Shown in pieces: positions 18,601 to 24,839 of a stretch of DNA of 64,000 nt. The stretch is taken from contig JBBIUV010000015.1 of NCBI GenBank assembly GCA_037440065.1, positions 496,001 through 560,000 of the forward strand, written 5' to 3'. Position numbers and translations under genes: made by a program. The DNA comes from UBA1563 sp037440065 (GTDB taxonomy: Bacteria > Bacteroidota > Ignavibacteria > Ignavibacteriales > Ignavibacteriaceae). The first letter of the stretch is position 1; every line of letters begins with the position of its first letter. The notes beneath the pieces were generated by a model that saw only the letters and a program-made list of their open reading frames with translations, ran no database searches and was not told the origin of the DNA.

Positions 18601-19243
18601 GCTTATCGTACTTCTCGAATTAGAAAAATTTGTTACAAACAGCAGCGAAGAAATTCATCCCGATACCTTGGTTTCGATTATAAATCTTTCTGGATATAAT
18701 TATCTGGGACTCAATGATATCGATAATGCCCGTGAATCGTTTGAACGTGCGCTGAATATTAATCCCAGTTCGTCATCGGCTTGCGCAGGTCTGGGTGGAA
18801 TATATACCATCTTTGCCATGGATGCTGAAGCAAAAACTATGTTCGAGTGGGCCGTGAAGAATAATCCGGAAAACCAAACTGCGGTGAGTTCACTTGCAAG
18901 CGTGAATAGACGACTCGGATTTTCGCAAAATCATAACTCACTTGTAATAAAAAATATCAATCCACTTCGTACAATAGAAAATAAATTGGATTTAGCAGAA
19001 GAACTCATTGATCAAGACAGAAATGAAGAAGCAGAAAAACTTTTGCAAGAGGTACTTGCAGCAGAGCCAACCAATGTTATTGCATTAAATAATCTTTCAG
19101 TCATTGAAATTATGAGCGAACGGTATGAAGAAGCAGTCAAACTAATTTCTAAAGTTCTTGCAATTAATCAAGAAGATGAAATCGCACTGGGAAATATGAA
19201 TTTCATCAAAGAAAAATTAATTTCAGTTATGGAACAAGTTTAG
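9656..19243 (+). CDS. Giant multidomain methyltransferase/glycosyltransferase fusion with TPR modules
   Basis: About 3195 residues in one uninterrupted frame. In order: TPRs (1-130); a Rossmann methyltransferase-like domain (about 150-385; VVLDIGAATGLG); a second methyltransferase (about 400-645; EVIELGCGPFTN, NNVLEHC); a GT4-type glycosyltransferase (about 660-980; VLGRSGKEKG, LLEAMAVGLIP); a third methyltransferase-like domain (about 1000-1222; ETGTYHGTGTTT, related to the first); a zinc-ribbon plus methyltransferase (about 1245-1520; two CxxC pairs, LIDIGCGWGALL, SHVLEHV); a GT9 heptosyltransferase-like domain (about 1545-1890; RTDAIGDNIL, GAETGLAHIA); a helical linker; two GT2 domains (about 2113-2316 with ASDDI and 2401-2616 with NANTDD); and C-terminal TPRs (about 2660-3195). 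No membrane segment or signal peptide, so cytoplasmic. The position before flagellin suggests it builds and transfers a methylated flagellin glycan; this is inference. The ATG at 9656 is preferred to an adjacent GTG. Confidence 0.88.
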   Translation: MINSSIASIDRLIELGEFEKAESECVGLLDKDEKNAQAFCKLGEIYLSQEKEVEAQIFFEKALKLDDNNYCSIINLAVLYKNILGKQKVEQFLWEIINTSYKNIEVMISLALESEKMQKYDITEIICNLINTKIPNNIAVNEILIRVKNYYSLFYVVHPQVISESELGKHLSELVDSYKPKVVLDIGAATGLGSTKLLAESVLKLNSDSKIYAVEAQKDTFNILKNSISKYSFVEPVWGTFINKRTVPNWEIVSSDIKTYGLLLLESYSENEIKNWYENSVSIINGLSQNQKAAKEIINEEIFDLVFFDSGEFFAKEEMKEFVNKSNIIVLDDINTYKNSFNHQYLSNNPEWVLIKCDTNERNGWSAFKRKEFLVRENIIKSETIKSVYVSQEVEVFYDENASGFLEKNNDKKYLTDKGIVQVDKSRWFTAQKYERKTWMERSLGDSDDRNFEHRTRFNNYDSLRNGKFEEVIELGCGPFTNLRLVLPLIQSIKSVTLLDPLITDYLRHPNCTYKNGTLAGYNVQTISSTIEEFIPDEKYDLVVMNNVLEHCYNIPKIFEVLTSMLNEGGVFIFADVAFDTETVNQLVEKQYDAGHPIRLNENFLKEFLSKHFDVIYEKEFLGLYDQPYRKDFYFIGKHKSITNSQTQLSSIHKSPNSPVIHFVYSGDPKNDAAISAPQTITNKLYRFFEKHLPVTYYNLDDVNTVINVGVNDIVIGHPHPQNNTAIRRLFSQHAAAKFLLWPFHSALPEINHYVLDLAEYANNLFMISGPYWTDNVDKTEFAQWENKIVRLDNAVDANIFRLSKKTFNGKGNRGLFVLGRSGKEKGTTRLFELLARTNYRILIAGEYSADDLAIIRNRNNITLLGSISWLDTSTVNKIVSECDFFINMSFSDASPTTLLEAMAVGLIPITTPQCGYYYQSLIMLSDDDVVNHNIIKHAQSMSEEYLKELQNNNRNIIEQRHNWNNITQQIWEKMLPFLKKSTRQINTKKVKIAGDDERYLDLTKIDDHSSFAENIKKIFEEKLPKKIIETGTYHGTGTTTIIAQTLKCLNIEGPKFYSIEVNPENHKKAKSNLAESGLLKYVSLLNGVSVPRSILPDQTEIIKTTVNSIEYDDIFVDHKENERVQLYFNETNFPEVPEDLLGKTLKEFDYRPDFVLLDSAGHMGFIEFQYLLSQIKGNCIIALDDIYHIKHHKSFRFMQTDPRFNILVSSKEKFGFCVAEFTYDSRLVEHGNLTKVDDKEIINCLLCSSDKSTIVHPPDIVKCDDCGFIYLKIRPTQKWMENYYKEVYAVNDPSAAVTVAVPSDVSLLDINNEFIAAQRRSLFEEAIEHYGKTIQGGTLIDIGCGWGALLYNARKYGMNVIGFEFTNHNVQFARQVLNLDVRQQQFADSDIPENSVDIVTMSHVLEHVPDPLKVVEKINRVLKPGGIFYCVVPNFYSLCSAYLGEKWEWLDRNWHYSQFSVDSIQKLFLKVGLNVEQISTTTGDYGNSIPTQLLRKKFPDKSNHELQVILEGMNKQNYGEEIRIIGKKIGNEVPPKQNQNDKNILWIRTDAIGDNILASSMLKPLKTTYRDYKITVVCQNVVRELYETSPYVDKIISLDTKKIIFDKKYRTEILSELQALNAEYAFNSIYSRDLLSDYLTINSFAKNKIAHLGDLSNILKEQKEENNKHYTKLIETNPSSFTELERHSDFLTGINVGSYKLEATLWLNEEDTSYAENVFSMSHLKSEKTLVLFAGAQHEVRIFNDYGKAVNEFCAQNGFDVIVLGSNKDEQVNKLNIKDLTGRVVDLTGKTTLRQSAAIMKKCSLAVGAETGLAHIACAIGIPNLILLGGGHFGRFMPYSRFTSVVSLPLECFGCNWQCKYGTTTCIKDIDHKVISKALESMLKDKHEKTMVYLQSDYKYDFVKNLPKMAGIEHLLKGDYETKIVEPTSTEVSLNFLEALTTIKDQKIYSTICELNELFIKNGKEVKAYAPVEQKLLTQRTKLRSLLNSIHESFHGDPFYNYLMGLLYESDGKTEASYEHYFTTVRTTENLRALYRLAHIAENNIHAPYVVYLFQELQRRGVEANKMLKKANYWIDLLSIKSINKLSPISENLMEPVLTQTGTKTDEDSPLVSIVLPSKNRADGLIAFLNSLEAASYGINYEVLLYAGDEIDEKYEKLIAQYKIKKVFLDKEIFKSGQSFSWSNLMNHGFSHSDGEWVMYASDDIVLHPFAINFALQYAKSKMVGGISFMHRNTVQDYDGFFKEYGYDVYGERSFINFGLIKKETFQLVKGFDEELKFYAADTDICWRIIEKGYKIIPSYYSLVEHINIEDATKIANSGKTYRTDTFAFYKKWFRDISRFGDKTIIRERFTIPDIKKIKKYIYETSIKNNISVTNILSIDNEYEQFIVSHQEQEEKQIKVSAIVSTYNSEKFIKGCLEDLVAQSLYKAGELEIVVIDSGSNECEGKIIEAFQKEYKNIYYARTEKETIYSAWNRGIRLAKGKYITNANTDDRHTELAFEKMAAVLDADESIGVLYADIYKTVIPNDSLTSSSEKSIIKWLDFDSDLLLFGCYIGPQPMWRKSIHDNYGLFNESLNVVGDYEFWLRLSKEVKFYHLKEVLGLYLYSENSAEHRDKTTTKSEDEKIREYYFAKNIATQNDLKRIAAKIEIIGKVEEFKEYYTKARGLIILRQNGLELEEKINEVIDKSNSLTVEESIKVFKQLIEILENSEILLDRDKYLSVLNSMLGNSFLKINLFGESKTVYENALLLNPNSSEACYGLGEHFLLEDNLEAAKTMLEWAVKNDPNNQSARTSLEKVNQELGFPADNNSHNKQKSVDIQIEELFAETYSLYQKKLFNDSLTVLIELEKFIDACPDEIKPETAASVFNLSGFNYLALGENDLARQSFEKSLNILPDSSTACVGLGEIFYLEGKDKEAKTMYEWAVKNNPANEMAVKGLNKINEVLGMERNDNSLNASPNIDEQVETLFSETYSLYEKKMYKEALIVLLELEKFVTNSSEEIHPDTLVSIINLSGYNYLGLNDIDNARESFERALNINPSSSSACAGLGGIYTIFAMDAEAKTMFEWAVKNNPENQTAVSSLASVNRRLGFSQNHNSLVIKNINPLRTIENKLDLAEELIDQDRNEEAEKLLQEVLAAEPTNVIALNNLSVIEIMSERYEEAVKLISKVLAINQEDEIALGNMNFIKEKLISVMEQV
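18106..18915 (+). repeat. Tandem 142-residue repeat inside the giant protein
   Basis: Two consecutive units, starting at 18106 and 18532 (426 bp apart), encode closely similar TPR-containing segments: SETYSLY- and ELEKF-type helices, an NLSG.NYL helix, and an AKTM.EWAVKNNP helix ending in LG. A more diverged, partial unit lies just before (about 17850-18070, AKTMLEWAVKNDP). This is recent internal duplication on top of ordinary TPR periodicity. Confidence 0.8.
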
Positions 19244-21948
19244 TGGTGAATAAAATAGAAACGTTTCAGAAAGAAGACAACATTGAGCTGTTGTTAGCAG
19301 AAGCAATGCGGCACTTTGAGTCAAATCAGTACGAACTTACAGAAAGCTATCTTAAGAAAGCATTACAGTTAAATCCTAGAATGTTCGCAACACTTTTTCA
19401 ACTTTCTAAACTCTATTATATTAAAAAAGAATTTCTTCTCGCCGAGGTTTATCTTCTTAAGACTATTAAAGTAAGATCTGATATAGCTGGAATATTTTCA
19501 CTACTGGGGATAGTGCAAAAAGAGTTGGGCAAATTTTCTGAGGCAGAAAAAAGTTACTTGTCAGCAATTCAACTCGAGCCTAACTTTTACGAAGGCTACT
19601 ATAATCTCGGAGTATTGTATCATAAAAACCGAGAGATTGAACGAGCGATTCCATTTTATAAAAAAGCAGTAGAGTTGAACAGCGCTTTGTACCTTGCCTA
19701 CTACAATCTTGGGAATGCCTATCGCGAACTGGAAGCATTAGAAGAAGCAGAAAAATATTATTTACTATCGCTGAAAATTAAAAATGATTTTGCTGATGCG
19801 TATTACAATCTCGGAGTAATCCGGGAACTGCTGTTTGATCAAGAAAAGGCGATACAACATTATAACACCGCGCTATTACTCGATAAAAATCATGTTAGCG
19901 CACATTGGAATAGATCGGTAATATTATTGCTTCTTCAAAATTATGAAGATGGTTTTAAGGAATACGAATGGAGAAAAAAAAGAAAAGAGTATCTGAGAAG
20001 AAAATATTCAAAACCTGAATTAACCACTCAGGATGTAAACGGTAAGATAGTTTTTGTGTATGATGACCAGGGTCTTGGTGATACAATCCAGTTTTCCAGG
20101 TATTTAATCAAATTAAAAGAATTGGGTGCAGAAGTCGTTTTTGAATGTGACAAAAACCTTATCGGATTATTTAGCGATTTTAAGTCGATTGATCGTTTAA
20201 TGGAAAGATCAAACGAGCGTGAACCGGATATTGAATACGATTATCACATTTCACTTTTAAGTCTTCCACTCTTTTTTTCTACTACTTATAAAACAATTCA
20301 TGCTGAAGATGCTTATTTAAAAGCTAATAAAAGAACGATTGAAAAGTGGAAACAGATCATTGATAAAAACAAAAAACTAAAAGTTGGTTTGGTATGGGTG
20401 GGAAATCCCAATCATTCTCGAGATAAACATCGGTCAATAAATTTTGCTGAATTTGAATCGCTACTTTCAGTGGAAGAAGTTGAATTTTTCTCTTTACAAA
20501 AATTTGGTGATGGTGATATTCGAAAACATTCAATTGATGAGAGTAGAATTACAAAACTTGAAATAAATACTTTTGATGATACTTCTGCAATAATTGACAA
20601 TTTGGATCTTGTTATTTCTGTTGATACATCAGTCGCACACTTAGCAGGGGCAATGGGTAAGCCGGTTTGGAATTTGATTTATTATTATCCTGATTGGCGA
20701 TGGGGTCTGGAAGGTTCAACCACTCCCTGGTATCCTTCGATGAAATTATTTAGACAACAAAAACCTCTAAATTGGAAGAGTGTGCTTGAGGATGTTGAAA
20801 AAGAACTACGGGAGTTGGTTCAAGAAAAAAAAGTTGATGAGCAGAAAGAAGAAGAGCGAACATTTGATTACCCCCAAAAGAAAATTCTTTATACGGCTTT
20901 AGCAAAAGGCAATAACTTCGGTTGGAGTGTTTGCAGCAATTACTTAAAAAAAGAATTATCAAAAAAGATTAACCTCATCAATATTGATGAAGATGAAAAA
21001 TTAAGTAATGCCTTAACGATTGATGGAACAGTTTTGCATGCTCTCATCGATATCGACATGAATAGTCTTTATAAAATTCGCGGAAGCAAAAACATTGGAT
21101 ATGCTTTTTTTGAATACGAACTTACGACGCAATCTCTCCAACACTTAAAAAAGTATGATCTGGTTTTAGTTGGTTCAACATGGAATAAAAAAAAACTTGA
21201 ACAGGCTGGGGTTAAAAATGTTGAAGTGTTAATACAGGGTGTCGATCCTGAAATCTTTTATACCTCGGAATCAGAAAACGACAAAAAGTTTTTTAAAATA
21301 TTTTCGGGTGGTAAGTTCGAACTCCGGAAAGGACAGGATTTAGTTCTAAAAGCTGTAAAAATTCTTCAGCAAAAATATTCGGATATTGTTTTGGTAAATG
21401 CGTGGTATAACTTCTGGCCTTCAACGATGTCTTTGATGAGTAAATCAAACCATATTAAGTATGAGCTCATCGGAAAAAATTGGGAAGAATACATGCTCAA
21501 TCTTTATAAAATGAATTCCATTGACTCGAGTAGAATTCTTACGTTGCCACTTGTTGCAAACGATAAGTCCCGCGAGATTTATATGTACACTGATCTCGGC
21601 TTATTCCCCAACCGAGCAGAAGGGGGAACAAATCTTGTATTGATGGAATATATGGCCTGCGGTAAACCCGTAATCGCGTCATCAACTACTGGACACAAAG
21701 ATATTCTCACTGATCAAAATGCTTTGCAACTAAAAAAGATGAAAGAGTTTAAAGTTTATAACGATAAAAAAGAACTCATTGCCGATTGGGAAGAAGCTGA
21801 TATCGATGAAATCATTTCCCAGATTGAATTTGCTTATTTCAATAGAGATGAGATTAATAAAATCGGAGCCAATGCAGCAGCCCATTTAAAACAATTTACT
21901 TGGGAATCAACTGCTAACAATTTGCTCAAATTACTAAATCGATTTTAA
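19243..21948 (+). CDS. TPR protein with GT9-like and GT4-like glycosyltransferase domains
   Basis: 901 residues. TPRs fill residues 10-250 (repeated YYNLG..Y motifs). A GT9-like fold follows (about 267-530; VYDDQGLGDTIQFSRYL and SVDTSVAHLAGAMGKPVWNL), the usual partner of TPRs in bacterial flagellin and surface-glycan transferases. A GT-B domain of the GT4 type closes the protein (about 546-895; EGGTNLVLMEYMACGKPVIAS, the donor-binding Glu region). The GTG start overlaps the previous stop by one base (TAGTG), so translation is coupled to the giant enzyme; a second GTG lies one codon later. TPR-GT fusions often recognise a protein acceptor, and flagellin encoded just downstream is the obvious candidate. 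Confidence 0.87.
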   Translation: MVNKIETFQKEDNIELLLAEAMRHFESNQYELTESYLKKALQLNPRMFATLFQLSKLYYIKKEFLLAEVYLLKTIKVRSDIAGIFSLLGIVQKELGKFSEAEKSYLSAIQLEPNFYEGYYNLGVLYHKNREIERAIPFYKKAVELNSALYLAYYNLGNAYRELEALEEAEKYYLLSLKIKNDFADAYYNLGVIRELLFDQEKAIQHYNTALLLDKNHVSAHWNRSVILLLLQNYEDGFKEYEWRKKRKEYLRRKYSKPELTTQDVNGKIVFVYDDQGLGDTIQFSRYLIKLKELGAEVVFECDKNLIGLFSDFKSIDRLMERSNEREPDIEYDYHISLLSLPLFFSTTYKTIHAEDAYLKANKRTIEKWKQIIDKNKKLKVGLVWVGNPNHSRDKHRSINFAEFESLLSVEEVEFFSLQKFGDGDIRKHSIDESRITKLEINTFDDTSAIIDNLDLVISVDTSVAHLAGAMGKPVWNLIYYYPDWRWGLEGSTTPWYPSMKLFRQQKPLNWKSVLEDVEKELRELVQEKKVDEQKEEERTFDYPQKKILYTALAKGNNFGWSVCSNYLKKELSKKINLINIDEDEKLSNALTIDGTVLHALIDIDMNSLYKIRGSKNIGYAFFEYELTTQSLQHLKKYDLVLVGSTWNKKKLEQAGVKNVEVLIQGVDPEIFYTSESENDKKFFKIFSGGKFELRKGQDLVLKAVKILQQKYSDIVLVNAWYNFWPSTMSLMSKSNHIKYELIGKNWEEYMLNLYKMNSIDSSRILTLPLVANDKSREIYMYTDLGLFPNRAEGGTNLVLMEYMACGKPVIASSTTGHKDILTDQNALQLKKMKEFKVYNDKKELIADWEEADIDEIISQIEFAYFNRDEINKIGANAAAHLKQFTWESTANNLLKLLNRF

Positions 21949-21970
21949 AGTTACGGATGCTGCATTGGAA

Positions 21971-23473
21971 ATGATCACATTAAGCATGATAGTGAAGAAC
22001 GAAGGAAAGCATCTTACCAAGTGTCTTGAATCGGTTAAGCATGTAGTTGATGAAATTGTTCTTGTTGATACCGGTTCTACAGATAACACACTTGAGATAG
22101 CAGAAAAATATTCAGTAAAAATATTTCACTTTGATTGGATCAATGATTTTGCTGCTGCACGAAACTTTGCACTAGAGAGATCTTCAGGTGATTGGATTTT
22201 ATATCTTGATGCCGACGAATGTCTTTCGCAAAAATCAGTAAATGAACTCCAAAAGTTAACGAAGAATAAAAAGCGAGAAGCTTTTAAATGCATAATCAAC
22301 AATATTGATGAGATTAATTCTCGTCCTTCCGTTATGACTTATACAAGACTTTTTCCAAATGATAAACGCCTCCGTTTTGAAGGAAAAGTACACGAACAAA
22401 TTGAAAATTCTCTGCGTAAAAATGGATTTGTAATAAAAAACTCCCGGATTGAAATTGATCATTATGGATACAATCTTACAAAAGATGATTTACAAAACAA
22501 AGCAAAAAGAAATTTATCCATCTTGCTCGAACAATTTGATGAAACCAAATCATCCTATTATGCTTTTCATTTGGGGCAGACCTATGCAATACTTAATGAA
22601 AAAGAAAATGCTGTAAAATATTTTACCCTTGCCGTGTCGGATCCGAGACTCGCAAAAGAATCCAAATCACTTGCATATAGGTACCTTGCTATTGATGAAG
22701 CTGGAAGACAAAATTATCGGGCAGCAGCAGATTTGATTGACAAAAGTTTGAACTGCGATAATGAACAACCGTTGGCTTTGTTTGCAGCCGCTAATATCTA
22801 TTTAAAGTTAGGTGATGCAAACATTGCTGAAAAATATAGCCGTAAAGCTTTTGAAGAAAACAGGAAATATTTAAGAGGGGAAAAAACTTCAAATCAAAAT
22901 ATTTTAATCGATGAACTTCAACTCTGTTATTACGGCTTGGAAATTGCCTTACTGTCCGGTAATACGGATTTATTTGGTTTTTTCTACAAAGAATATTTAG
23001 TACTCAATAAAACTTCCGATTCAACTGAAATGGAATTGTTTGAAAATTTATTGAACAACCGATTAATACCACCGGAGAAATTGAGGGATTATGCCGGGCA
23101 TATCACTCCATCGAACTTCTCATTAGTTGCCACTCTGTTTGATCGGTATAATGATAAAAATACAAAATTAGAGTTGATGCAACTTTGTGCTGAAAGGTTT
23201 TCACGGGATTCTCTATTCTTTAACAAACTGGGATTGTTGTTAATGGAATGCAAGAAAAACAGTGAGGCAGCGAACGCTTTTGAGCAATCTATATATATTA
23301 ATGACAGCGATCCTTCAACAATTTTTTATCTTGTATCGACATATCTTCAAAGTGGGGAGTTGGCTAAAATTAAAAGCACGGTACATTCAGGGGAACTGAA
23401 GTTTGCCAACCAGGAACAAGTTCTCTCTCGTCTTAATCTACTCAAAGAAAAACTCCCTCAAATATTTTTTTAA
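21971..23473 (+). CDS. GT2-family glycosyltransferase with C-terminal TPRs
   Basis: About 500 residues. The N-terminal GT-A domain (1-230) has LSMIVKNEGKHLTKCLESV, the nucleotide-binding DTGSTDNT and the DxD-type metal site YLDADECLS, with the acceptor-side LRFEGKVHEQI that marks the SunS/beta-1,4-glucosyltransferase-like branch of GT2. TPR-type helices occupy about 250-490. It lies 22 nt after the previous glycosyltransferase in the same orientation. I chose the ATG at 21971 over a TTG two codons earlier because it gives the family's usual MITLSMIVKNE opening. Neither start has a strong Shine-Dalgarno. A role in flagellin or surface glycosylation is inferred from position. Confidence 0.88.
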   Translation: MITLSMIVKNEGKHLTKCLESVKHVVDEIVLVDTGSTDNTLEIAEKYSVKIFHFDWINDFAAARNFALERSSGDWILYLDADECLSQKSVNELQKLTKNKKREAFKCIINNIDEINSRPSVMTYTRLFPNDKRLRFEGKVHEQIENSLRKNGFVIKNSRIEIDHYGYNLTKDDLQNKAKRNLSILLEQFDETKSSYYAFHLGQTYAILNEKENAVKYFTLAVSDPRLAKESKSLAYRYLAIDEAGRQNYRAAADLIDKSLNCDNEQPLALFAAANIYLKLGDANIAEKYSRKAFEENRKYLRGEKTSNQNILIDELQLCYYGLEIALLSGNTDLFGFFYKEYLVLNKTSDSTEMELFENLLNNRLIPPEKLRDYAGHITPSNFSLVATLFDRYNDKNTKLELMQLCAERFSRDSLFFNKLGLLLMECKKNSEAANAFEQSIYINDSDPSTIFYLVSTYLQSGELAKIKSTVHSGELKFANQEQVLSRLNLLKEKLPQIFF

Positions 23474-23492
23474 TTTTTTTTCAATAAGACAC

Positions 23493-23519
23493 TAAACTTT
23501 CATTCTGCTGCTGCGATAA
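23493..23519 (+). promoter_or_regulatory. Sigma-28 (FliA) promoter of flagellin
   Basis: TAAA at 23493-23496, exactly 15 bp, then TGCGATAA at 23512-23519. The -35 element is perfect and the -10 matches GCCGATAA at 6 of 8 positions, including the whole CGATAA core. Predicted transcription starts near 23526 and gives a leader of about 80 nt. Flagellin genes are the classic sigma-28 class. Confidence 0.75.
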
Positions 23520-23553
23520 TAAAGTTGAGATGAAAATCTTATTTAATAACAAG

Positions 23554-23571
23554 TCAGGCAAGGACGCCTGA
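23554..23571 (+). promoter_or_regulatory. Flagellin leader hairpin 1 with an ANGGAN hexaloop (candidate CsrA/RsmA site)
   Basis: TCAGGC pairs perfectly with GCCTGA and closes the six-base loop AAGGAC. CsrA/RsmA-family proteins prefer GGA in a hexaloop of the form ANGGAN on a short stem, and this fits exactly. No U tract follows, so it is not a terminator. Confidence 0.55.
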
Positions 23572-23586
23572 TAAAAAAACAACCAA

Positions 23587-23606
23587 AATATACATGGAGG
23601 TATATT
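23587..23606 (+). promoter_or_regulatory. Flagellin leader hairpin 2 presenting the Shine-Dalgarno in an ANGGAN hexaloop
   Basis: A perfect 7-bp stem (AATATAC with GTATATT) closes the loop ATGGAG and ends on the base before the flagellin ATG. The loop holds the ribosome-binding GGAG, and the segment matches the CsrA consensus RUACARGGAUGU at 10 of 12 positions. A protein bound here would block initiation, as CsrA does on the hag mRNA of Bacillus subtilis. Confidence 0.55.
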
Positions 23607-24413
23607 ATGTCGTTCTCAATTAATTCAAATCTCGGTGCGGTATCTGCTTACAATGCTTTAGCAAAAGTAACAGGATCTACCCAAAGTGCTCAGTTACGTT
23701 TAGCTTCCCAAAAAAGAATCAACTCGGTATCAGACGATACGTCAGGTTATCAAGTTGGTAAAGAACTTCAGGGCAAAATTGCTGTTATGAAAGGTGCCCA
23801 GGGAAACATCGGTTCCGCTAAGAACTTATTGGCAACAGCCGAATCAGCTCTTTCAAGCATTAATGATCTTTTAATTGCTATTAAAGGAAAAGTTGCAGAT
23901 GCTAGCGATCCTACAAAGAACGCTACTTCACTTGCAGACGATATTAAAGCTTTAGGAAATGAAATAAGTTCAATCCTCACCAACACCAAATTCAATGATA
24001 CAGCTTTGTTAAGCAACAGTGCTGGAAGTACTTTCACATTTAGAACAGGTGAAGCTTCAACTGATACTCTTTCAGTAGCATTAACTAGCTTTGCATCAGC
24101 TGGTCTTGGATCAATAACCGGTGCTAGCTCAGCTGACTTTGCTCCTACAACAGCTCAAGTAGATACCTTATCTGCTAGTGTTAAAACTGCTTTAGGCGCA
24201 ATTGGTAACTATAACCAAAGACTCGACGTAAAAGAAGAGTATTTGACCTCTGCTATTGCAAACGCAAATGCATCTGTTAGCCGTATTTTTGATACCGATA
24301 TGGCTATGGAACAACTAAACTCTACAAAGAGCCAGGTTGGCGGACAGATTTCAACTTCGATGCTTTCTCAAATGAATCAAGCTCCAAGTTCAATTCTCTC
24401 CTTGTTCAGATAA
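23607..24413 (+). CDS. fliC: Flagellin
   Basis: 268 residues, the filament subunit. The N-terminal D0/D1 region (INSNLGAVSAYNALAKV ... LRLASQKRINSVSDDTSGY) and the C-terminal D1/D0 region (VSRIFDTDMAMEQLNSTKSQ ... QAPSSILSLFR) are both clear. The middle is short and rich in Ser, Thr and Ala, so the outer D2/D3 domains are missing or minimal; the length is at the small end for the family. The many hydroxyl residues around 140-185 are plausible O-glycosylation targets for the enzymes encoded upstream. A sigma-28 promoter, two leader hairpins and a strong downstream terminator make it a separate, heavily expressed transcript. FliS and FliD follow. Confidence 0.96.
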   Translation: MSFSINSNLGAVSAYNALAKVTGSTQSAQLRLASQKRINSVSDDTSGYQVGKELQGKIAVMKGAQGNIGSAKNLLATAESALSSINDLLIAIKGKVADASDPTKNATSLADDIKALGNEISSILTNTKFNDTALLSNSAGSTFTFRTGEASTDTLSVALTSFASAGLGSITGASSADFAPTTAQVDTLSASVKTALGAIGNYNQRLDVKEEYLTSAIANANASVSRIFDTDMAMEQLNSTKSQVGGQISTSMLSQMNQAPSSILSLFR

Positions 24414-24433
24414 GATTTCGTTCTTTCACGCTT

Positions 24434-24463
24434 CCCTCCCGGCAAAACCGGGAGGGATTTTTT
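24434..24463 (+). terminator. Intrinsic terminator after flagellin
   Basis: CCCTCCCGG pairs perfectly with CCGGGAGGG around a CAAAA loop and is followed by ATTTTTT. The fliS start is only 24 nt further on, so fliS-fliD probably depend on partial read-through. Confidence 0.92.
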
Positions 24464-24486
24464 ATACTTGATAATAAGGAATTTTT

Positions 24487-24837
24487 ATGATGCAGCATTC
24501 AGCTTTGGCAAATAACCATTCTAATAGGATGAATCAATACTTAGTTAAGGAGATTATGGAAGCTACTCCCCAGCAGCTCCTTATTAAGGTTTATGATTTT
24601 GCAATTGCAAACTGTAATAAACATAATATGGTTAAAACGAATAACGCAATTCAGGAACTTATTAACTCTTTAAATTTTGAAACCGAACCTGTTAGAGAAA
24701 TTTCAACAGGATTGTTAAGACTCTATTTGTTCTGCCAGGAACAGATGAGGTTAAAAAAATATGATATTGTAAACACTATCCTTGTAGAGTTAAGAGCTAC
24801 TTGGGTGGAAGCTTTTAGGAAACTACAGGATTATTAA
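24487..24837 (+). CDS. fliS: Flagellar export chaperone FliS
   Basis: 116 residues, typical FliS size. The pattern YLVKEIMEATPQQLLIKVYDFAIANC matches the FliS helix 1-2 region, in which a tyrosine followed by an E..T..QLL motif precedes the helical bundle; the C-terminal helix is EAFRKLQDY. FliS binds the C-terminus of unpolymerised flagellin and keeps it export-competent in the cytoplasm. AAGGA lies eight bases upstream of the first of two consecutive ATG codons. fliD begins 3 nt after its stop. Confidence 0.88.
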   Translation: MMQHSALANNHSNRMNQYLVKEIMEATPQQLLIKVYDFAIANCNKHNMVKTNNAIQELINSLNFETEPVREISTGLLRLYLFCQEQMRLKKYDIVNTILVELRATWVEAFRKLQDY

Positions 24838-24839
24838 TA

